Assembly: GCF_001421325.1 (NCBI RefSeq)
Contig: NZ_LMJY01000021.1
Location: 1-64,000 of the forward strand
Reading direction: 5' to 3'
Length of the DNA: 64,000 nucleotides
DNA from: Novosphingobium sp. Leaf2
Lineage (GTDB): Bacteria > Pseudomonadota > Alphaproteobacteria > Sphingomonadales > Sphingomonadaceae
Part shown: positions 46,917-56,996 of the stretch, one piece after another
Position numbering within the stretch: position 1 is the stretch's first letter
Layout of the letters: each line of letters starts with the position of its first letter
Made by a program: the position numbers and the translations under genes
The notes under the pieces: generated by a model
Databases searched by the model: none
Seen by the model: the letters and a program-made list of their open reading frames with translations, nothing else
Told to the model about the DNA's origin: nothing

Positions 46917-47743
46917 GCGAGAAACCGGCCATCCGCCTGCTGATTTCCGACATCGACGGGACGTTGGTGCGCTCGGACAAGTCGCTTGCTCCCGCGACCG
47001 TCGCCGCTGCGAAGAAACTGGTCGATGCCGGCGTGTCGATGAGCCTTATCAGCGCGCGTCCCCCATCCGGCATCCGCTGGATCATCGATGAACTCGATAT
47101 GCCCGGCCCGTTCGGCGCGTTCAACGGCGGAACCTTGTTCAAGCGCGACGGCAGCGTGATTGAGCGGCACGGGGTGGACCCGGAAACCGCAAAGACGATC
47201 CTGCGCCTGATCGCAAAGGCCGAGACCACATGCTGGGTATTCGCGGACGGCCATTGGTACTCCAACGCCGCCGACGAGCCGCATAATGCCCGCGAGGTGA
47301 AGTCTGCCGGCGTAAAGCCCGACATCGTCGACAACTTCGACGGATTGACCGAGCGGGTGGACAAGATCGTGGCGGTGAGCGACGATCATGAGGCTTTGAA
47401 AGTGCTGGAGCGCCAAGCGATCGAAGCCGCTGGCGACAAGGCCACCATCGCCCGTTCGCAGTTGTACTACCTTGATGTCACCGCCCCCACGGCCAACAAA
47501 GGCGATGGCGTTGCCAGGATCGCGGACGCCTTTGGCGTTTCGCTGGCTGACACGGCGGTGATCGGCGATCAGGCGAATGACCTGCCAATGTTTGCGCGCG
47601 CGGGCGTGTCGGTAGTCATGGGGCAGGCGCCGGACGAGGTAAAGGCCAAGGCAGATTACCAAACGTCATCGTGCGATGAAGACGGCGCTGCCGCAGCGAT
47701 CGAGCAGATTCTGGCTGGAGAAATTTCCATACCGCCAAAGTGA
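46913..47743 (+). CDS. Cof-type HAD-superfamily phosphatase
   Basis: A 276-residue hydrolase with DIDGTLVRSDKSL (nucleophile and general-acid aspartates), a lysine-bearing motif NKGDGVARIADAFGV and the metal motif GDQANDLPMF. It has the C2B cap of sugar-phosphate phosphatases such as Cof, YbhA and YidA. Overlap with zwf places it in the pentose-phosphate operon. A role in hydrolysing a sugar phosphate or a damaged side-product, or standing in for a missing step, is plausible but unproven. Confidence 0.9.
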   Translation: MSEKPAIRLLISDIDGTLVRSDKSLAPATVAAAKKLVDAGVSMSLISARPPSGIRWIIDELDMPGPFGAFNGGTLFKRDGSVIERHGVDPETAKTILRLIAKAETTCWVFADGHWYSNAADEPHNAREVKSAGVKPDIVDNFDGLTERVDKIVAVSDDHEALKVLERQAIEAAGDKATIARSQLYYLDVTAPTANKGDGVARIADAFGVSLADTAVIGDQANDLPMFARAGVSVVMGQAPDEVKAKADYQTSSCDEDGAAAAIEQILAGEISIPPK

Positions 47744-47920
47744 CCGCTGCCACAAGCGTGCATCATTATTTATGATCACTTTTGAACTTTCATATAGTCG
47801 ATAGTGTATCGTTTCGTATCGCTATTGTCTTTGTGACGCCTCGTGACTTCCCACGCTGCCCAACCTTGCTTAAGGAGCTAATCTGGCGCGACTGCCGATT
47901 GGTCGCTAAACGTGGTGACC

Positions 47921-50068
47921 ATGGATCTGACGCAGTGCGACCGCGAACCTATTCACGTCCCGGGGGCTATCCAGCCCCACGGGGCGCTATTGGTTGCGTC
48001 GGCGGATGATCTTGTCATTGTTGGCGGTGCCGGCGATCTGGAAGCGCGCTTCGGGGCACCCTGGCAGGGGCAGCTGGTCGCGGCGTTGCTGGGATTCGAG
48101 ACGGCGCAGAAGCTGGCCTCATGCAGCACCGACAAGTGCCCGCTGGGTTGGCTGCCCAATCTTGGCAGCAATGCGGTAGCGTTTCGGGCCGACGGTCACT
48201 GGCTGATCCAGATCGAGCCATCGGAAGGCCCGGAACTCGCCGTCGATATTCTGGGCTGGATCGATGATGTGGGCGGCCATTTCGAACGTGCTGCTGGGCT
48301 GAAGGACTTGTGCCAGCGGGCCGCGGAAAGCTTCAGCGAACTGACCGGCTATGACCGGGTAATGATCTACCGCTTCCTTGATGATGAGGCCGGAACAGTA
48401 GTCGCCGAAGCCACGAAGCCGGGCATGAGCAGCTTCATGAATCATCACTTCCCGGCCTCCGACATTCCCAAGCAGGCACGCGCGCTGTATGTGCGCAATC
48501 GGGTCCGGGTGATCCCGGACGTGCATTACACGCCGCAACCAATCCGGCCCGAAGCGCTGGCGGGCATTGACTTGTCGGATGTCGAGCTGCGCAGCGTGTC
48601 GCCGATCCATGTGCAGTATCTCAAGAACATGGGCGTCGGCGCATCGGCGTCTGTGTCCATCGTGCGTGACGGGCTGCTATGGGGCCTGGTAGCTTGTCAT
48701 AATCAGACGCCGCGCAACCTTGGCATGGCCCAGCGCCGCGCCGCCCAGCTGGTCGCTGGCGGGATGGCGCGCCAGATCGGCGCCAAGGAGGAGGCGGAGG
48801 TCTATCGTCAGCGCATCCGCGTCCGCACCGAGGAAGACGCGCTTCAGGGCAAGCTGGCCGGCAGCGAACCGCTGTTCGATTTGCTGGCGGCCGCGTCGGA
48901 TAGTCTGATGCGCATGTTCGACGCCGATGGCTTTGCCATCGTGCATGGCGCGCAGGTGCATATGCACGGTGAATGCCCTGATCGCGACGGCGTTCGCGAA
49001 ATCGCCGACTGGGCCCGGACGCGCGGTGCTGCGCCGTTTCATACGCATGAGTTGTCGCGCCATTTTGCTGCTGCGTCCGCCTATCGCGCGCATGCCAGCG
49101 GGCTGATTTCGCTCACGCTGTCCACGCGCATCCCTACGGTGCTGCTGTGGTTGCGGGCGGAAGCACCGCAAGTCGTGGAATGGGCCGGCAATCCCCACAA
49201 GGCCGTCGCGCTCAAGGACGGCGAGATACTCACCCCGCGCGCCTCGTTCGACGCGTGGACGGAAGTTGTCCGCAGCCGCGCGCGGCCCTGGTCGATCGCC
49301 GAGACCGAAGGGGCGCACCGCCTACTGGCAAAGCTGTACGATGTTCGGCAGAACCAGCGTGTCAGGGACTTGGCCGACAGTCTGACCGTGGCGGTGGCCG
49401 ACAAGGAGCGATTGCTTGAGCAAAAGGATGTTCTGCTCAAGGAAGTGAACCACCGCGTCCAGAACAGTATTCAGCTGATCATCACGTTCCTGTCGATGCA
49501 GGCGCGCAGCAGCGACGACCCAACCGTGCAGCGCCATCTGGCCGAAGCGCAAAGTCGCCTTTCAGCGGTGTCGCTGGTGTACCGTCGCCTGTATTCAGAC
49601 GACAACGTCGAGACCGTCGATCTTTCGCGCTATCTCGAAGAGTTGGTGAAAGATCTGGATACGGCCATGGGTCCGGAATGGGCAGGTTGTGTCGCGACGG
49701 ATTTTGCGCCGGTGATTATCCCTGCAGACGATGCCGTGCGGGTCGGCCTGATCCTTGTCGAACTCGTCATCAACGCGCAGAAATACGCGTATGGCGGCGC
49801 GCCAGGCCCGATTTCGATAATCCTGGAGCAGCACCGCAATCGTTTCCGCCTGATCGTTAGCGATCGTGGCGGTGGGCGCAGCGGCACACGCCGCGGTTTC
49901 GGGTCCCGCATGCTGGACGCGATGGTCAAAAGCCTGTCGGGAACGATGGAAGACTCCGATAACCTGCCGGGCTTGCGTGTGATCCTCTCCGCACCTATCG
50001 GCACGCCCGGTACACATGCATATCAGCCGGTGTTTGCCAGCGAATCGAATAGTGACAGGGCCGACTGA
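47921..50068 (+). CDS. bphP: Bacteriophytochrome sensor kinase (HWE/HisKA_2 type)
   Basis: A red/far-red light-sensing kinase of 715 residues that should bind biliverdin. The chromophore cysteine is C6 (DLTQC), before the PAS domain with IQPHGALLVA. The GAF domain has FPASDIPKQARALY (the DIP motif) and VSPIHVQYLKNMGV with conserved histidine. The PHY tongue keeps PRASFDAW. The kinase part has H511 in KEVNHRVQNSIQ, the HisKA_2 form, and G-box residues SDRGGGRSG. ATG 47921 or the GTG at 47912 may be used; a GGAG lies well upstream. Its stop overlaps the start of the LOV kinase (TGATG). A heme oxygenase for biliverdin is not in the window. Confidence 0.93.
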   Translation: MDLTQCDREPIHVPGAIQPHGALLVASADDLVIVGGAGDLEARFGAPWQGQLVAALLGFETAQKLASCSTDKCPLGWLPNLGSNAVAFRADGHWLIQIEPSEGPELAVDILGWIDDVGGHFERAAGLKDLCQRAAESFSELTGYDRVMIYRFLDDEAGTVVAEATKPGMSSFMNHHFPASDIPKQARALYVRNRVRVIPDVHYTPQPIRPEALAGIDLSDVELRSVSPIHVQYLKNMGVGASASVSIVRDGLLWGLVACHNQTPRNLGMAQRRAAQLVAGGMARQIGAKEEAEVYRQRIRVRTEEDALQGKLAGSEPLFDLLAAASDSLMRMFDADGFAIVHGAQVHMHGECPDRDGVREIADWARTRGAAPFHTHELSRHFAAASAYRAHASGLISLTLSTRIPTVLLWLRAEAPQVVEWAGNPHKAVALKDGEILTPRASFDAWTEVVRSRARPWSIAETEGAHRLLAKLYDVRQNQRVRDLADSLTVAVADKERLLEQKDVLLKEVNHRVQNSIQLIITFLSMQARSSDDPTVQRHLAEAQSRLSAVSLVYRRLYSDDNVETVDLSRYLEELVKDLDTAMGPEWAGCVATDFAPVIIPADDAVRVGLILVELVINAQKYAYGGAPGPISIILEQHRNRFRLIVSDRGGGRSGTRRGFGSRMLDAMVKSLSGTMEDSDNLPGLRVILSAPIGTPGTHAYQPVFASESNSDRAD

Positions 50069-51786
50069 TGGGTGACGATGAAGCAACCGGCATCCCTGCG
50101 AATGGCGAGATGGTATCGCCCCACGACGATATACTGGGGCGGAGCGGCGGCCATCAGCATTGGCGCCAAAGCGTCATAACTAACCCGTCGCTGAGCGAGC
50201 GAAGCGGGATCTTCTTTGCGGCGATCGAAATGACCCGCATGCCGATGATCCTGACCGACCCGTCCAAGGACGACAATCCGATCGCATTCGCCAACAACGC
50301 GTTTCTGGACCTGACCGGCTATGACATGTCGGAGATAGTGGGACGGAACTGCCGCTTTCTGCAAGGGCCCCAGACGGACCGTGACGTCGTTCGCCAGTTG
50401 CGTGAAAGCGTTGCGCGGCGCGAGGCGATCAGCGTCGAGATCCTTAATTATCGGCGTGATGGCACCCCGTTCTGGAACGGCGTGTTCATCGGACCGGTCT
50501 TCGATCCTGACGGTAACCTGTTGTATTTTTTCGCAAGTCAGCTGGATGTCACTGCGCGCAAAGAGGCGGAATCCAAGCAGCTTCAATCACAGAAAATGGA
50601 GTCGGTCGGCCAGCTTACCGCGGGTTTGGCCCATGATTTCAACAACATGCTGCAGGTCCTTCGCGGCAGTCTGGAACGGATGGCGGCGCGGCGCGACGAT
50701 GAGCGTGCATTCAACCGCTTTCATTCTGCCGCCACCCAGGCAGCGGAGCGGGGCACCAAGCTGACGCAGCAGCTGTTATCCTTCGCGCGGCGCAGCCGGT
50801 TGGAGCCGCAGAGCGTCGAGCTCTCGGGCCTGGTGGCGTCGATTGCCGAACTGCTGGAATCCACGGTGGGATCGCGCAGTGAATTGCAGCTCAATCTGCG
50901 CCGGCGCCTGCCTGACATCGAGGTCGATCCCAACCATCTTGAAATGGCGCTGCTGAACGTGGTGGTCAACGCGCGCGACGCGGTGGCGGCCGGCGGCCTG
51001 ATCACCATCTCCACCGGAACCCGGGTGGTCGATGAAGCCAATCCGATCGTGGGTCTACGCGCCGGCACATACGTGACCCTACAAGTGACGGATGACGGCG
51101 CTGGCATGTCCGAAGAGGTCCTGCGCCGCGCGGTTGAGCCTTTCTTCACCACCAAGCCCAAAGGGGCGGGAACCGGCCTGGGGCTGGCGACGGCGCACGG
51201 ATTTGCGCTGCAATCGAACGGCGTGCTGGTGATAGATAGCGAGGAACGCAAGGGCACGACCGTATCGTTCTACTTCCCGCTGGCCGGCCAAGAAGATCGC
51301 CAGCGCGCCGTGGTGCCCGACACCAGCGGTTTTCATCCAGAGGAAGTCGATACCGACAGCCCGCCGATGATCCTTGTTGTCGAGGACGAAGAGGCCATCG
51401 CCAGTCTGGCCGAAGATGCGTTGACCGAGGTCGGCTATCGGGTGCGGATCGCGTACGACGCGGATCAGGCGATGGACGCGTTCAAGGAACTGCGCGCGAA
51501 GGACGACGTGGCGCTGGTGTTTTCCGATGTGGTCATGCCGGGCAACCGCAACGGGCTGGAACTTGCTCACGATATCAGGGCCATAGACCCGAATGTTCCG
51601 ATCCTTATGACGACCGGTTACAATGATGAAATGTCGCTGCAAGGCCCGCGACCCGATGCGCTGGACGTGCTGGGTAAGCCGTATCGTCGCAGCGAATTGA
51701 TTTCCCGGGTGCAAGCGGCGATCCGTCGCGGCGGTCGCGACAGGCAGAGCCATACGCTGTCCGATTTCGGCCACGCCGAGGGCTGA
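50068..51786 (+). CDS. LOV-domain hybrid histidine kinase with C-terminal receiver
   Basis: A blue-light sensor of 572 residues. The LOV core holds GRNCRFLQGPQTD, in which C95 is the photoactive cysteine that forms the flavin adduct, and NYRRDGTPFWN. The HisKA domain has H189 (GLAHDFNNMLQ), then N box NVVVNARDAV and G boxes DDGAGMSEE and GTGLGLA. A receiver domain follows (ILVVEDEEA, phospho-acceptor D487 in VFSDVVMP, lysine in LGKPYR). It is coupled to the phytochrome gene by a 1-base stop/start overlap, so both are made together. No separate output regulator is seen next to it. Confidence 0.92.
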   Translation: MGDDEATGIPANGEMVSPHDDILGRSGGHQHWRQSVITNPSLSERSGIFFAAIEMTRMPMILTDPSKDDNPIAFANNAFLDLTGYDMSEIVGRNCRFLQGPQTDRDVVRQLRESVARREAISVEILNYRRDGTPFWNGVFIGPVFDPDGNLLYFFASQLDVTARKEAESKQLQSQKMESVGQLTAGLAHDFNNMLQVLRGSLERMAARRDDERAFNRFHSAATQAAERGTKLTQQLLSFARRSRLEPQSVELSGLVASIAELLESTVGSRSELQLNLRRRLPDIEVDPNHLEMALLNVVVNARDAVAAGGLITISTGTRVVDEANPIVGLRAGTYVTLQVTDDGAGMSEEVLRRAVEPFFTTKPKGAGTGLGLATAHGFALQSNGVLVIDSEERKGTTVSFYFPLAGQEDRQRAVVPDTSGFHPEEVDTDSPPMILVVEDEEAIASLAEDALTEVGYRVRIAYDADQAMDAFKELRAKDDVALVFSDVVMPGNRNGLELAHDIRAIDPNVPILMTTGYNDEMSLQGPRPDALDVLGKPYRRSELISRVQAAIRRGGRDRQSHTLSDFGHAEG

Positions 51787-51805
51787 GCCCCGGCGCAACT
51801 GCCTG

Positions 51806-53341
51806 TCAGTGCCCGGTCACCATCGGTGCATGCTTGGGCAGGGGGCGTAGCAAAAGCCCGAGCGGGACGACGAAGACGATGCCTACGGACATGATCCAGA
51901 ACATGTCTGCATAGGTCATCGTCAGGGCCTGCGTCTGGATCGTGCGCGAGATGGAGCGCAACGCGCCGCTGCCCTGGCTTGCTACGTAATCTTGTACCGC
52001 GAGCGAGTTCGCGTTCAGATTTTCTTCAAGCCGCCGACTATGCAGCCACAAGCGCTGGTCCTGGATGATGGCGATGCCGGCCAGCGCGAGTGATCCTCCC
52101 AGGTTGCGGGCGGCATTATACAGACCGGATGCATCGCCCGCTTCTTCCGGCGGCACCGAACGGATGGCTGCCTGATTGAGAAACATCATGCAAAACACGG
52201 TGCCAACACCGCGCAAAAGTTGCGATTCAACGAAGTCGCTGCCGTCTGAAATTGCTGTAAGTCCTGTCTCCAGCCATGCGCTGAGCGCCAGAACGGACAG
52301 CCCCATGCACACCGAGATCCGGATATCGACATTGCGCAGCAGCCACGGGGTGACGGGCATCATCAGCATGACCGGGATACCCGAAAGCATCACCACCTGC
52401 CCCGACTGGAGCGAGTTGTAACCTGCGATCGTGGCCAGGAACTGGGGGATCACATACGACGTGCCGTAAATCACCATGCCCACGACCATGACCATGATCA
52501 CGACGCTGCCAAACTGCCGGTTCAGCAACAGCCGCAAGCGGATAACAGGTTTGCTTGAGGTGATTTGACCAAGCCCCAACAGCATGAAGCCCAGCAACGA
52601 AACCGCCGAGATCGTGAGGATCAACGAGGACGAAAACCACTGTTCTCGCTCTCCTTCCTCCAGCACCACCGTCAGCCCGCCCAGACCGAGTGCAAGCCCG
52701 GCGATGCCCAGCCAATCAGCCTCACGAATGAGGTTGAGCTTGGCCGGTTGATGGGGGATGGCGAGCAGCAACAGCGAAATCAGGCCTATTCCCACCGGTA
52801 GGTTCAGGAAAAACGCGTAGTGCCAGCTGACGTTTTCGGTCAGCCAGCCACCGAGCACCGGCCCGACGACAGGGCCGAGCAGCGCCGTCGCACCAAACAG
52901 CGCATTGCCCACCGGCTGCTGTGAGCGGGGCAGGCGGGTAGCCACGATCGTCATGGCCGTGGGAATGAGGGCACCGCCGGTAAACCCTTGCCCGATGCGG
53001 CCCACGATCATCATCGGCAGGGTGGTGGACAACCCGCACATGATCGAAAAAAGCGTGAACAGCGATGCCGCGACCAGCAGCAGCGTGCGCAGACCCAGCA
53101 GACGTTCAAGCCAACCGGAAAGCGGGATCACCACGATTTCGGCCACCAGATAGGCGGTGGCGATCCACGTACCTTCCGTGCCGCTAGCCCCGATCTCGCC
53201 CTGGATGGTGGGCAGGGACGAATTGACGATGGACACGTCCAAGGTCGCCATCAACGCGCCGAGCGTGCCCGCTGCCACCGCCAGCCATGCCGCGGTATCC
53301 GCGCGCGGTTCAGCTTGCGCCGTCGCGGCCTGTGCGCTCAC
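51806..53341 (-). CDS. emrB: EmrB-type MFS drug exporter (DHA2 family)
   Basis: An inner-membrane pump of 511 residues and 14 helices, with LDVSIVNSSLPTIQGEIG in helix 1 and GFTGGALIPTAMTIV as the helix-4 motif, followed by LGPVVGPVLGGWLTE (antiporter motif C). It should work with EmrA, encoded just upstream and overlapping by 4 bases (ATGA), and with a TolC-like outer-membrane protein not in the window. Substrates are probably hydrophobic or acidic toxins. It is convergent with the LOV kinase gene at 19 bases. Confidence 0.93.
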   Translation of the reverse strand: MSAQAATAQAEPRADTAAWLAVAAGTLGALMATLDVSIVNSSLPTIQGEIGASGTEGTWIATAYLVAEIVVIPLSGWLERLLGLRTLLLVAASLFTLFSIMCGLSTTLPMMIVGRIGQGFTGGALIPTAMTIVATRLPRSQQPVGNALFGATALLGPVVGPVLGGWLTENVSWHYAFFLNLPVGIGLISLLLLAIPHQPAKLNLIREADWLGIAGLALGLGGLTVVLEEGEREQWFSSSLILTISAVSLLGFMLLGLGQITSSKPVIRLRLLLNRQFGSVVIMVMVVGMVIYGTSYVIPQFLATIAGYNSLQSGQVVMLSGIPVMLMMPVTPWLLRNVDIRISVCMGLSVLALSAWLETGLTAISDGSDFVESQLLRGVGTVFCMMFLNQAAIRSVPPEEAGDASGLYNAARNLGGSLALAGIAIIQDQRLWLHSRRLEENLNANSLAVQDYVASQGSGALRSISRTIQTQALTMTYADMFWIMSVGIVFVVPLGLLLRPLPKHAPMVTGH

Positions 53342-54513
53342 TTGCTGGCGTCCAGGCGGGCCTTTTCCTGATCCGCGATCTGGCGCTGCGTCCCTTTAGC
53401 CGGAAGCGTGTCCACGGTCACCGTGACGGACAGGCCCGGAACCAGCACCCGTCGTGCGTCGGGCCCTGCGTCAAGCGCGATGCGAACCGGTACGCGCTGG
53501 ACGATCTTGGTGAAGTTGCCGGTGGCGTTTTCAGGGGGCAACAACGAGAACTGTGCGCCGGTGCCGGGGGAAATGCTCTCCACGTGGCCGGATACCTCTG
53601 TGCCATCCAGCGCGTCCACCTTGATTGTCGCACGCTGGCCGGGCCGCATCAGGCCGATCTGGGTCTCTTTGAAGTTCGCGGTCACATACAGCTTGGAGAG
53701 GGGGACGACCGTCATCAACCGCGTGCCGGCCTGTACGAACTGCCCCACGCGGACACTGCGATCGCCCACGCGTCCGGGTTCACTGGCCTTGATAACCGTG
53801 GCACCGACGTTGACATGCGCGGCGTCCAACTGCGCTTGCGCCGCTTCGCCTTGCGCGGCAGCCTGGCGTATTTGCGCATCTAGACCATTGACCCTGCGCT
53901 CTGCCGCTAGCAGCGCGGCGCGCTGGGCGGCGACCGCCGCACGGGCCTTGATCGCATCGTTACGCAAAGTAGCGAAGCGTTCGCGGGTTTCCGCGCCAGT
54001 GGCGGCCAGCGGGGCGTATCGGTTTGCCTCCTGCTCGGCGAACCGGGCATCTGCCTCAGCGGATTTCAACTGGGCACGGGCTTGGCTGATCGCCGCTTCC
54101 TGCTCGCCGATGGTGGCTCGCACGTTGTCGGCATTGGCCTTGGCCACGTCGATCTGAGCGCGATATTGCTGGGCCTGGGCGGTATAGTCGCGAGGGTCGA
54201 TCCGGACCAACGGTTGTCCTGCCTTGACGTCCTGATTGTCACTGACGAGAACGGCCTGGACGTAGCCGGAAACCTTGGGCGCGATGGTTACCGCATCTGC
54301 CTGGATATAGGCGTCGTTGGTATCCTGCATGTACTTGCCGCGGGTCTGATAATCAAACAGCCAGACCGCCCCCAGTACTAATGCGACGATAACCCCGATC
54401 ACCAGCACCCGGCGGACCGCCGGGCGCTTGAGCGCCGGCGTTCGTCCGCCATCGTTCGAGGTGGATTGATCAGACACGGACCGCTCCTGCGATTCGCTTG
54501 ATTCGGTTGCCAT
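53338..54513 (-). CDS. emrA: EmrA-type membrane-fusion protein (HlyD family)
   Basis: A periplasmic adaptor of about 391 residues. One N-terminal helix (VLVIGVIVALVLGAVWLFDY) anchors it, followed by the biotinyl-lipoyl half-motif VSGYVQAVLVSDNQDVKAGQ, a long alpha-helical hairpin rich in alanine and glutamine (about residues 105-215), and a beta-barrel domain (VTANFKETQIGLMRPGQ). This matches EmrA. ATG 54516 or 54513 is the start. It is the first gene of the emrAB pair. A short predicted membrane peptide lies upstream on the same strand. Confidence 0.93.
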   Translation of the reverse strand: MATESSESQERSVSDQSTSNDGGRTPALKRPAVRRVLVIGVIVALVLGAVWLFDYQTRGKYMQDTNDAYIQADAVTIAPKVSGYVQAVLVSDNQDVKAGQPLVRIDPRDYTAQAQQYRAQIDVAKANADNVRATIGEQEAAISQARAQLKSAEADARFAEQEANRYAPLAATGAETRERFATLRNDAIKARAAVAAQRAALLAAERRVNGLDAQIRQAAAQGEAAQAQLDAAHVNVGATVIKASEPGRVGDRSVRVGQFVQAGTRLMTVVPLSKLYVTANFKETQIGLMRPGQRATIKVDALDGTEVSGHVESISPGTGAQFSLLPPENATGNFTKIVQRVPVRIALDAGPDARRVLVPGLSVTVTVDTLPAKGTQRQIADQEKARLDASK

Positions 54514-54516
54514 CAA

Positions 54517-55072
54517 TCATGTCCGTGTAATTGCGCTGCATCGCCGCGAAAACCCGGCGCCTGTCCGCTCGTAGGCACTATGCAGTAGGCACGGCAATAC
54601 CAATTACAGCATCAGCACGATAATTTCCGCTTCGGCGAGGGGAACCCTGCGGCGCGAAAACCGCAAATGCGTAACGGGAGCTGATGGTCAGCACGAATGT
54701 GGAAAAGATGGCTGAACGTGCGGTCTCATGCAGCGGCCAAGGCTATGCCACACAAGCGCACTTTGCAGTTTTGCGAAGATTCTGCGGCCTTGTCAGTGTT
54801 GACCAGCGGGGTCGATCACATCACGTCAGCAGCGATACAATGATCAGCGCAAGCGTGCTAGTGCACAACACTGCTACGCACAACACGCGGAATTCGCAGT
54901 CACCAATAGCAGGTTCCAAACCGTTCATGTGCCACTCTCCAACCGCCTCATTCTTGAGTGTGAGCCGAGCGTATCACACGTCGTATGCAGAATAAATCGA
55001 AGGTTTTTGTTGCCCCGCAGGCAAGGCCGATGCGTAATGCGCGGCAACCGCCAGGATGGAGAAAAGACGAAA
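54517..55072. other. Intergenic region between emrA and acs
   Basis: This divergent gap of 556 bases holds only the small predicted membrane peptide. The rest shows no open frame with a family match. It should contain the promoters of emrAB and of acs; I cannot place them. Confidence 0.5.
54821..54928 (-). CDS. Predicted 35-residue single-pass membrane peptide
   Basis: A short frame starts at an ATG with GGAG 8 bases upstream and codes for a polar N-terminus ([14 protein letters not shown]) and then one hydrophobic helix of ~20 residues ([20 protein letters not shown]). No family is recognised. It is 300 bases upstream of emrA on the same strand. The combination of a good ribosome binding site and a compact membrane helix is why I list it, but a chance frame cannot be excluded. 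Confidence 0.4.
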   Translation of the reverse strand: MNGLEPAIGDCEFRVLCVAVLCTSTLALIIVSLLT

Positions 55073-56989
55073 ATGGCGCAATCTTTTGACCTGAAAGATC
55101 GGGCGGGTGCGTACCGGCACGCATTGGAAGCGGCGGATGCGTTCTGGATCGAACAGGCTGACCGTCTGGACTGGATACAGCCGCCTACCGAGGCGGGCGA
55201 CTGGTCGTTCGGGGAGCACGATTTCCACATCCGCTGGTTCGCGGATGGCGTGCTGAACGTATCCGCCAATTGCCTCGACCGGCATCTTGCGGAGCGTGGA
55301 GACCAGACGGCGATCCTGTGGGAGCCTGACGCACCCGGCGAGGCGCCGCGCAGCTTCACGTATCGGGAACTGCACGAGCAGGTCTGCCGGTTCGCGAATG
55401 TGCTCAAGGGGCTCGGCGTCGCCAAGGGGGACCGGGTCACTATCTACATGCCGATGATACCGGAAGCCGCGTTTGCGCTGCTGGCGTGCGCGCGCATCGG
55501 CGCGGTGCATTCGGTGGTGTTTGGTGGGTTCTCGCCTGAAGCGCTGGCGGGCCGGATCGAGGATTGCGGCAGCCGGGTGGTGATCACCGCTGACGAAGGC
55601 CGGCGCGGCGGCAAGCGGGTCGCGCTCAAGACCTGCGTGGACGAGGCGGCACAGCTGTGCGCGCTGGTCGAGACGGTTCTGGTCGTGGAGGCCACCGGTG
55701 TCCAGGTGCCGATGCAAGAGGGCCGCGACCATTTCTATGCGCCGCTCGCCCGCCAGGCATCGGCGGAATGCGCGCCCGAACCGATGGCGGCGGAAGACCC
55801 GCTGTTCATCCTGTACACGTCCGGTTCGACCGGGCGGCCCAAGGGCGTGGTGCACACCACCGGCGGCTATCTGCTGTGGGCGGCGATGACCCATGCCACG
55901 GTGTTCGACTATCGCGCGCCCGAGGTCTATTGGTGCACGGCCGACATCGGCTGGATTACCGGGCACACTTATATCGTCTACGGCCCGCTGGCGAACGGCG
56001 CTACCACGCTGATGTACGAAGGCGTGCCCAACTGGCCCACGCCCAGCCGTATCTGGGAAGTGGTGGATCGCCATCAGGTGACCATCGTCTACACCGCGCC
56101 CACCGCCTTGCGCGCACTGATGAAGGAGGGCGATGGTTTCGTCACCGCAACCAGCCGCAAGTCGCTGCGTGTGCTGGGCACCGTGGGCGAGCCGATCAAC
56201 CCGGAAGCGTGGCGCTGGTATCACGATGTGGTGGGCGAAAAGCGCTGCCCGGTCGTCGACACCTGGTGGCAGACCGAAACGGGCGGGGCGATGATCACCC
56301 CGTTTCCCGACACGCCGACCAAGCCGGGCTCGGCCACGCTGCCGTTCTTCGGGGTGGAACTGGCGCTGCTGGACAACGAGGGCAAAGTTCTGGACGGTGC
56401 AGCGGAAGGCAACCTGGTCATCACCCGCAGCTGGCCCGGGCAGATGCGCGGTGTTTGGGGGGATGAGGCGCGCTTTTTCGAGACGTATTTTCGAGCGTTC
56501 CCGGGCGTCTACACCACCGGGGATGGCGCGCGCCGGGACGAGGACGGGTATTACTGGATTACCGGGCGGGTGGATGACGTCATCAACGTGTCCGGCCACC
56601 GAATGGGCACCGCTGAGGTGGAATCGGCGCTGGTCCTGCACGATCAGGTCGCCGAAGCTGCCGTCGTCGGCTTCCCGCATGATGTGAAGGGGCAGGGCAT
56701 CTATGCCTATGTGACGCTTAACGCGGGCGTCGAACCCGGCGATTCCTTGCGGGCAGACCTACGTAGCTGGGTGCGACGCGAGATCGGCCCGATCGCCACC
56801 CCCGATGCCATCCAGTTCGCGCCGGCCTTGCCCAAGACCCGCTCGGGCAAGATCATGCGTCGCATCCTGCGCAAGATCGCGGAGAATGAGACCGGCGCGC
56901 TTGGCGATGTGTCTACGCTGGCGGACCCCGGCGTGGTGGACGATCTGGTGGCGAACCGTATCGTCTCGGAAAGCGCAGCCAAAGCCTGA
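55073..56989 (+). CDS. acs: Acetyl-CoA synthetase
   Basis: An AMP-forming ligase of 638 residues that activates acetate (possibly also propionate) to acetyl-CoA. The AMP-binding motif is [15 protein letters not shown], then [10 protein letters not shown] (adenine and acetate pocket) and the lysine of SGKIMRRIL that is reversibly acetylated in this family. The start is ATG 55073 with GGAG upstream; the frame extends further back with no similarity. It is cytoplasmic and single-gene, ended by a strong terminator. With malate synthase it supports growth on acetate or two-carbon compounds. Confidence 0.95.
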   Translation: MAQSFDLKDRAGAYRHALEAADAFWIEQADRLDWIQPPTEAGDWSFGEHDFHIRWFADGVLNVSANCLDRHLAERGDQTAILWEPDAPGEAPRSFTYRELHEQVCRFANVLKGLGVAKGDRVTIYMPMIPEAAFALLACARIGAVHSVVFGGFSPEALAGRIEDCGSRVVITADEGRRGGKRVALKTCVDEAAQLCALVETVLVVEATGVQVPMQEGRDHFYAPLARQASAECAPEPMAAEDPLFILYTSGSTGRPKGVVHTTGGYLLWAAMTHATVFDYRAPEVYWCTADIGWITGHTYIVYGPLANGATTLMYEGVPNWPTPSRIWEVVDRHQVTIVYTAPTALRALMKEGDGFVTATSRKSLRVLGTVGEPINPEAWRWYHDVVGEKRCPVVDTWWQTETGGAMITPFPDTPTKPGSATLPFFGVELALLDNEGKVLDGAAEGNLVITRSWPGQMRGVWGDEARFFETYFRAFPGVYTTGDGARRDEDGYYWITGRVDDVINVSGHRMGTAEVESALVLHDQVAEAAVVGFPHDVKGQGIYAYVTLNAGVEPGDSLRADLRSWVRREIGPIATPDAIQFAPALPKTRSGKIMRRILRKIAENETGALGDVSTLADPGVVDDLVANRIVSESAAKA

Positions 56990-56996
56990 AAGGTGC

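Noticed and set aside
47782..47815. A possible EcfG-type (GGAAC/CGTT) stress promoter before the phytochrome gene
   Set aside because: GAAC and CGTT are present but 22 bases apart, beyond the 16-17 expected.
54974..56680. A 568-residue open frame opposite acetyl-CoA synthetase
   Set aside because: Composition rich in arginine, histidine and proline with no recognisable domain; an antisense shadow of acs.
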